This document shows, piece after piece, positions 29,930 to 30,481 of a stretch of DNA of 30,481 nucleotides. The notes below the pieces were generated by a model, which was not told the DNA's origin, did no database searches, and saw nothing but the letters and a program-made list of their open reading frames with translations. Within the stretch, counting starts at the first letter, position 1, and every line of letters begins with the position of its first letter. A program made the translations under genes and the position numbers. The DNA is taken from contig JAISIV010000066.1 of NCBI GenBank assembly GCA_031261865.1, positions 1 to 30,481 on the forward strand, read 5' to 3'. The stretch comes from Lactobacillaceae bacterium. Its GTDB lineage: Bacteria; Bacillota; Bacilli; Lactobacillales; Lactobacillaceae.

Positions 29930-30481
29930 ATGAATAACGAATTCAATATCGAACAATTTGCATTAGATATCCAAATGCACTTTCAAAGTAATGAGGAGCC
30001 TGTCGCTTTTTTGGCTGCGATAAAGCCAATGCGTGTGGCCTCTGTCAATTTCGAAACTGGGGTTGCTCAAATTCAGTTACCTACAGAAATTGCTAAGGCA
30101 GCCTGGGAAAACAATAATGCTAAATACATGCGTGACTTTATGCGCTACTCCTTTGAAGTAACCGGTGTTCTGCTAAATGCAGAACTTTCGGTGGTTACGG
30201 AAATCGTTAATGAAGATCCAGTAACGACTTCAACTACCGGAGAATTTAAGACTTCTCTTAATACTGAAAATAGTCATTTAAACCCGGATTACACTTTTGA
30301 AAAATGGGTTCCGGGATCGTCAAACGATATGGCCACTGCTGCTAGTCAAGGAGTTGCTGATGCTCCTGGTCGAGAATATAACCCTCTCCTTATATATGGG
30401 GATTCAGGATTAGGAAAAACGCACTTAATGCAAGCTATCGGTAATAGAATCCAATCGACCAATCCCGAAAAAGTTGTTAAG
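29930..30481 (+). CDS. dnaA: Chromosomal replication initiator DnaA, 5' part
   Basis: Initiates replication by binding oriC. The window holds the first 184 codons and the gene continues past the edge. Domain I (about 1-85) and a short variable linker are followed by the AAA+ domain with F-E-K-W-V-P-G start, YNPLLIYGDSGLGKTHLMQA (Walker A GDSGLGKT). The ATG at 29930 has no close ribosome binding site (GTGAGG is about 24 bases away), so translation start may be weak or another nearby start may be used. Expression may be autoregulated by the DnaA box at 29873-29881. Confidence 0.97.
   Translation, partial: MNNEFNIEQFALDIQMHFQSNEEPVAFLAAIKPMRVASVNFETGVAQIQLPTEIAKAAWENNNAKYMRDFMRYSFEVTGVLLNAELSVVTEIVNEDPVTTSTTGEFKTSLNTENSHLNPDYTFEKWVPGSSNDMATAASQGVADAPGREYNPLLIYGDSGLGKTHLMQAIGNRIQSTNPEKVVK

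Noticed and set aside
1..30481. CRISPR arrays, insertion sequences, prophage, tRNA or rRNA genes
   Set aside because: No repeat-spacer pattern, transposase, integrase or cloverleaf-type sequence was recognised; the DUF669-like gene alone is not enough for a prophage.

Overview
The window reads as part of the chromosome of a low-GC Gram-positive bacterium of the Lactobacillales type, probably a Lactobacillaceae member. The reasons are AT-rich codon use, AAGGAG-type ribosome binding sites, a TPP riboswitch ahead of ykoEDC, a tyrosine T-box, an EsxA/EssC-type secretion locus, and the order dnaA - oriC - rpmH - rnpA - yidC at the right end. I cannot name the genus from sequence alone. No tRNA or rRNA gene was seen.

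Layout from left to right. (1) A minus-strand Ugp/Msm-type ABC importer (ATPase and two permeases; any binding-protein gene lies outside the window) and an RluA-family pseudouridine synthase. (2) A plus-strand TPP-riboswitch operon, ykoE-ykoD-ykoC plus a CorA-type Mg2+ channel. (3) A minus-strand toxin-antitoxin cassette: an AbrB/MazE-like antitoxin followed by two overlapping Doc-family paralogs, one intact at the Fic motif and one degenerate. (4) Hsp20, a 71-aa orphan, a DyP-type peroxidase with a 7-codon upstream ORF, and an ABC exporter. (5) A compact type VII secretion-like locus: a DUF669-like protein, a WXG100 protein, an EsaB-like protein, an EssB pseudokinase domain without membrane part, a short EssC, and a 78-aa protein. 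No EsaA, EssA or LXG toxin is visible. (6) tyrS with its T-box, an aldo/keto reductase, a quinone-oxidoreductase-like dehydrogenase and a large FAD/NAD(P)-binding protein. (7) Three parS sites, one of them inside a signal peptidase paralog that has lost both catalytic residues; then an active-looking signal peptidase, yidC, rnpA and rpmH. (8) Between rpmH and the origin, a four-gene minus-strand cassette: a 58-aa peptide, two unknown proteins and an ABC exporter, preceded by a terminator overlapped by a 17-codon ORF. (9) oriC with DnaA boxes and the 5' part of dnaA.

The parts most worth follow-up are the stripped-down T7SS-like locus, the peptide/ABC-exporter cassette beside oriC with its possible attenuator, the catalytically dead signal peptidase in tandem with a normal one, and the tandem Doc pair. 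Everything here is by reading alone; family names rest on visible motifs and recalled family features, not on searches.
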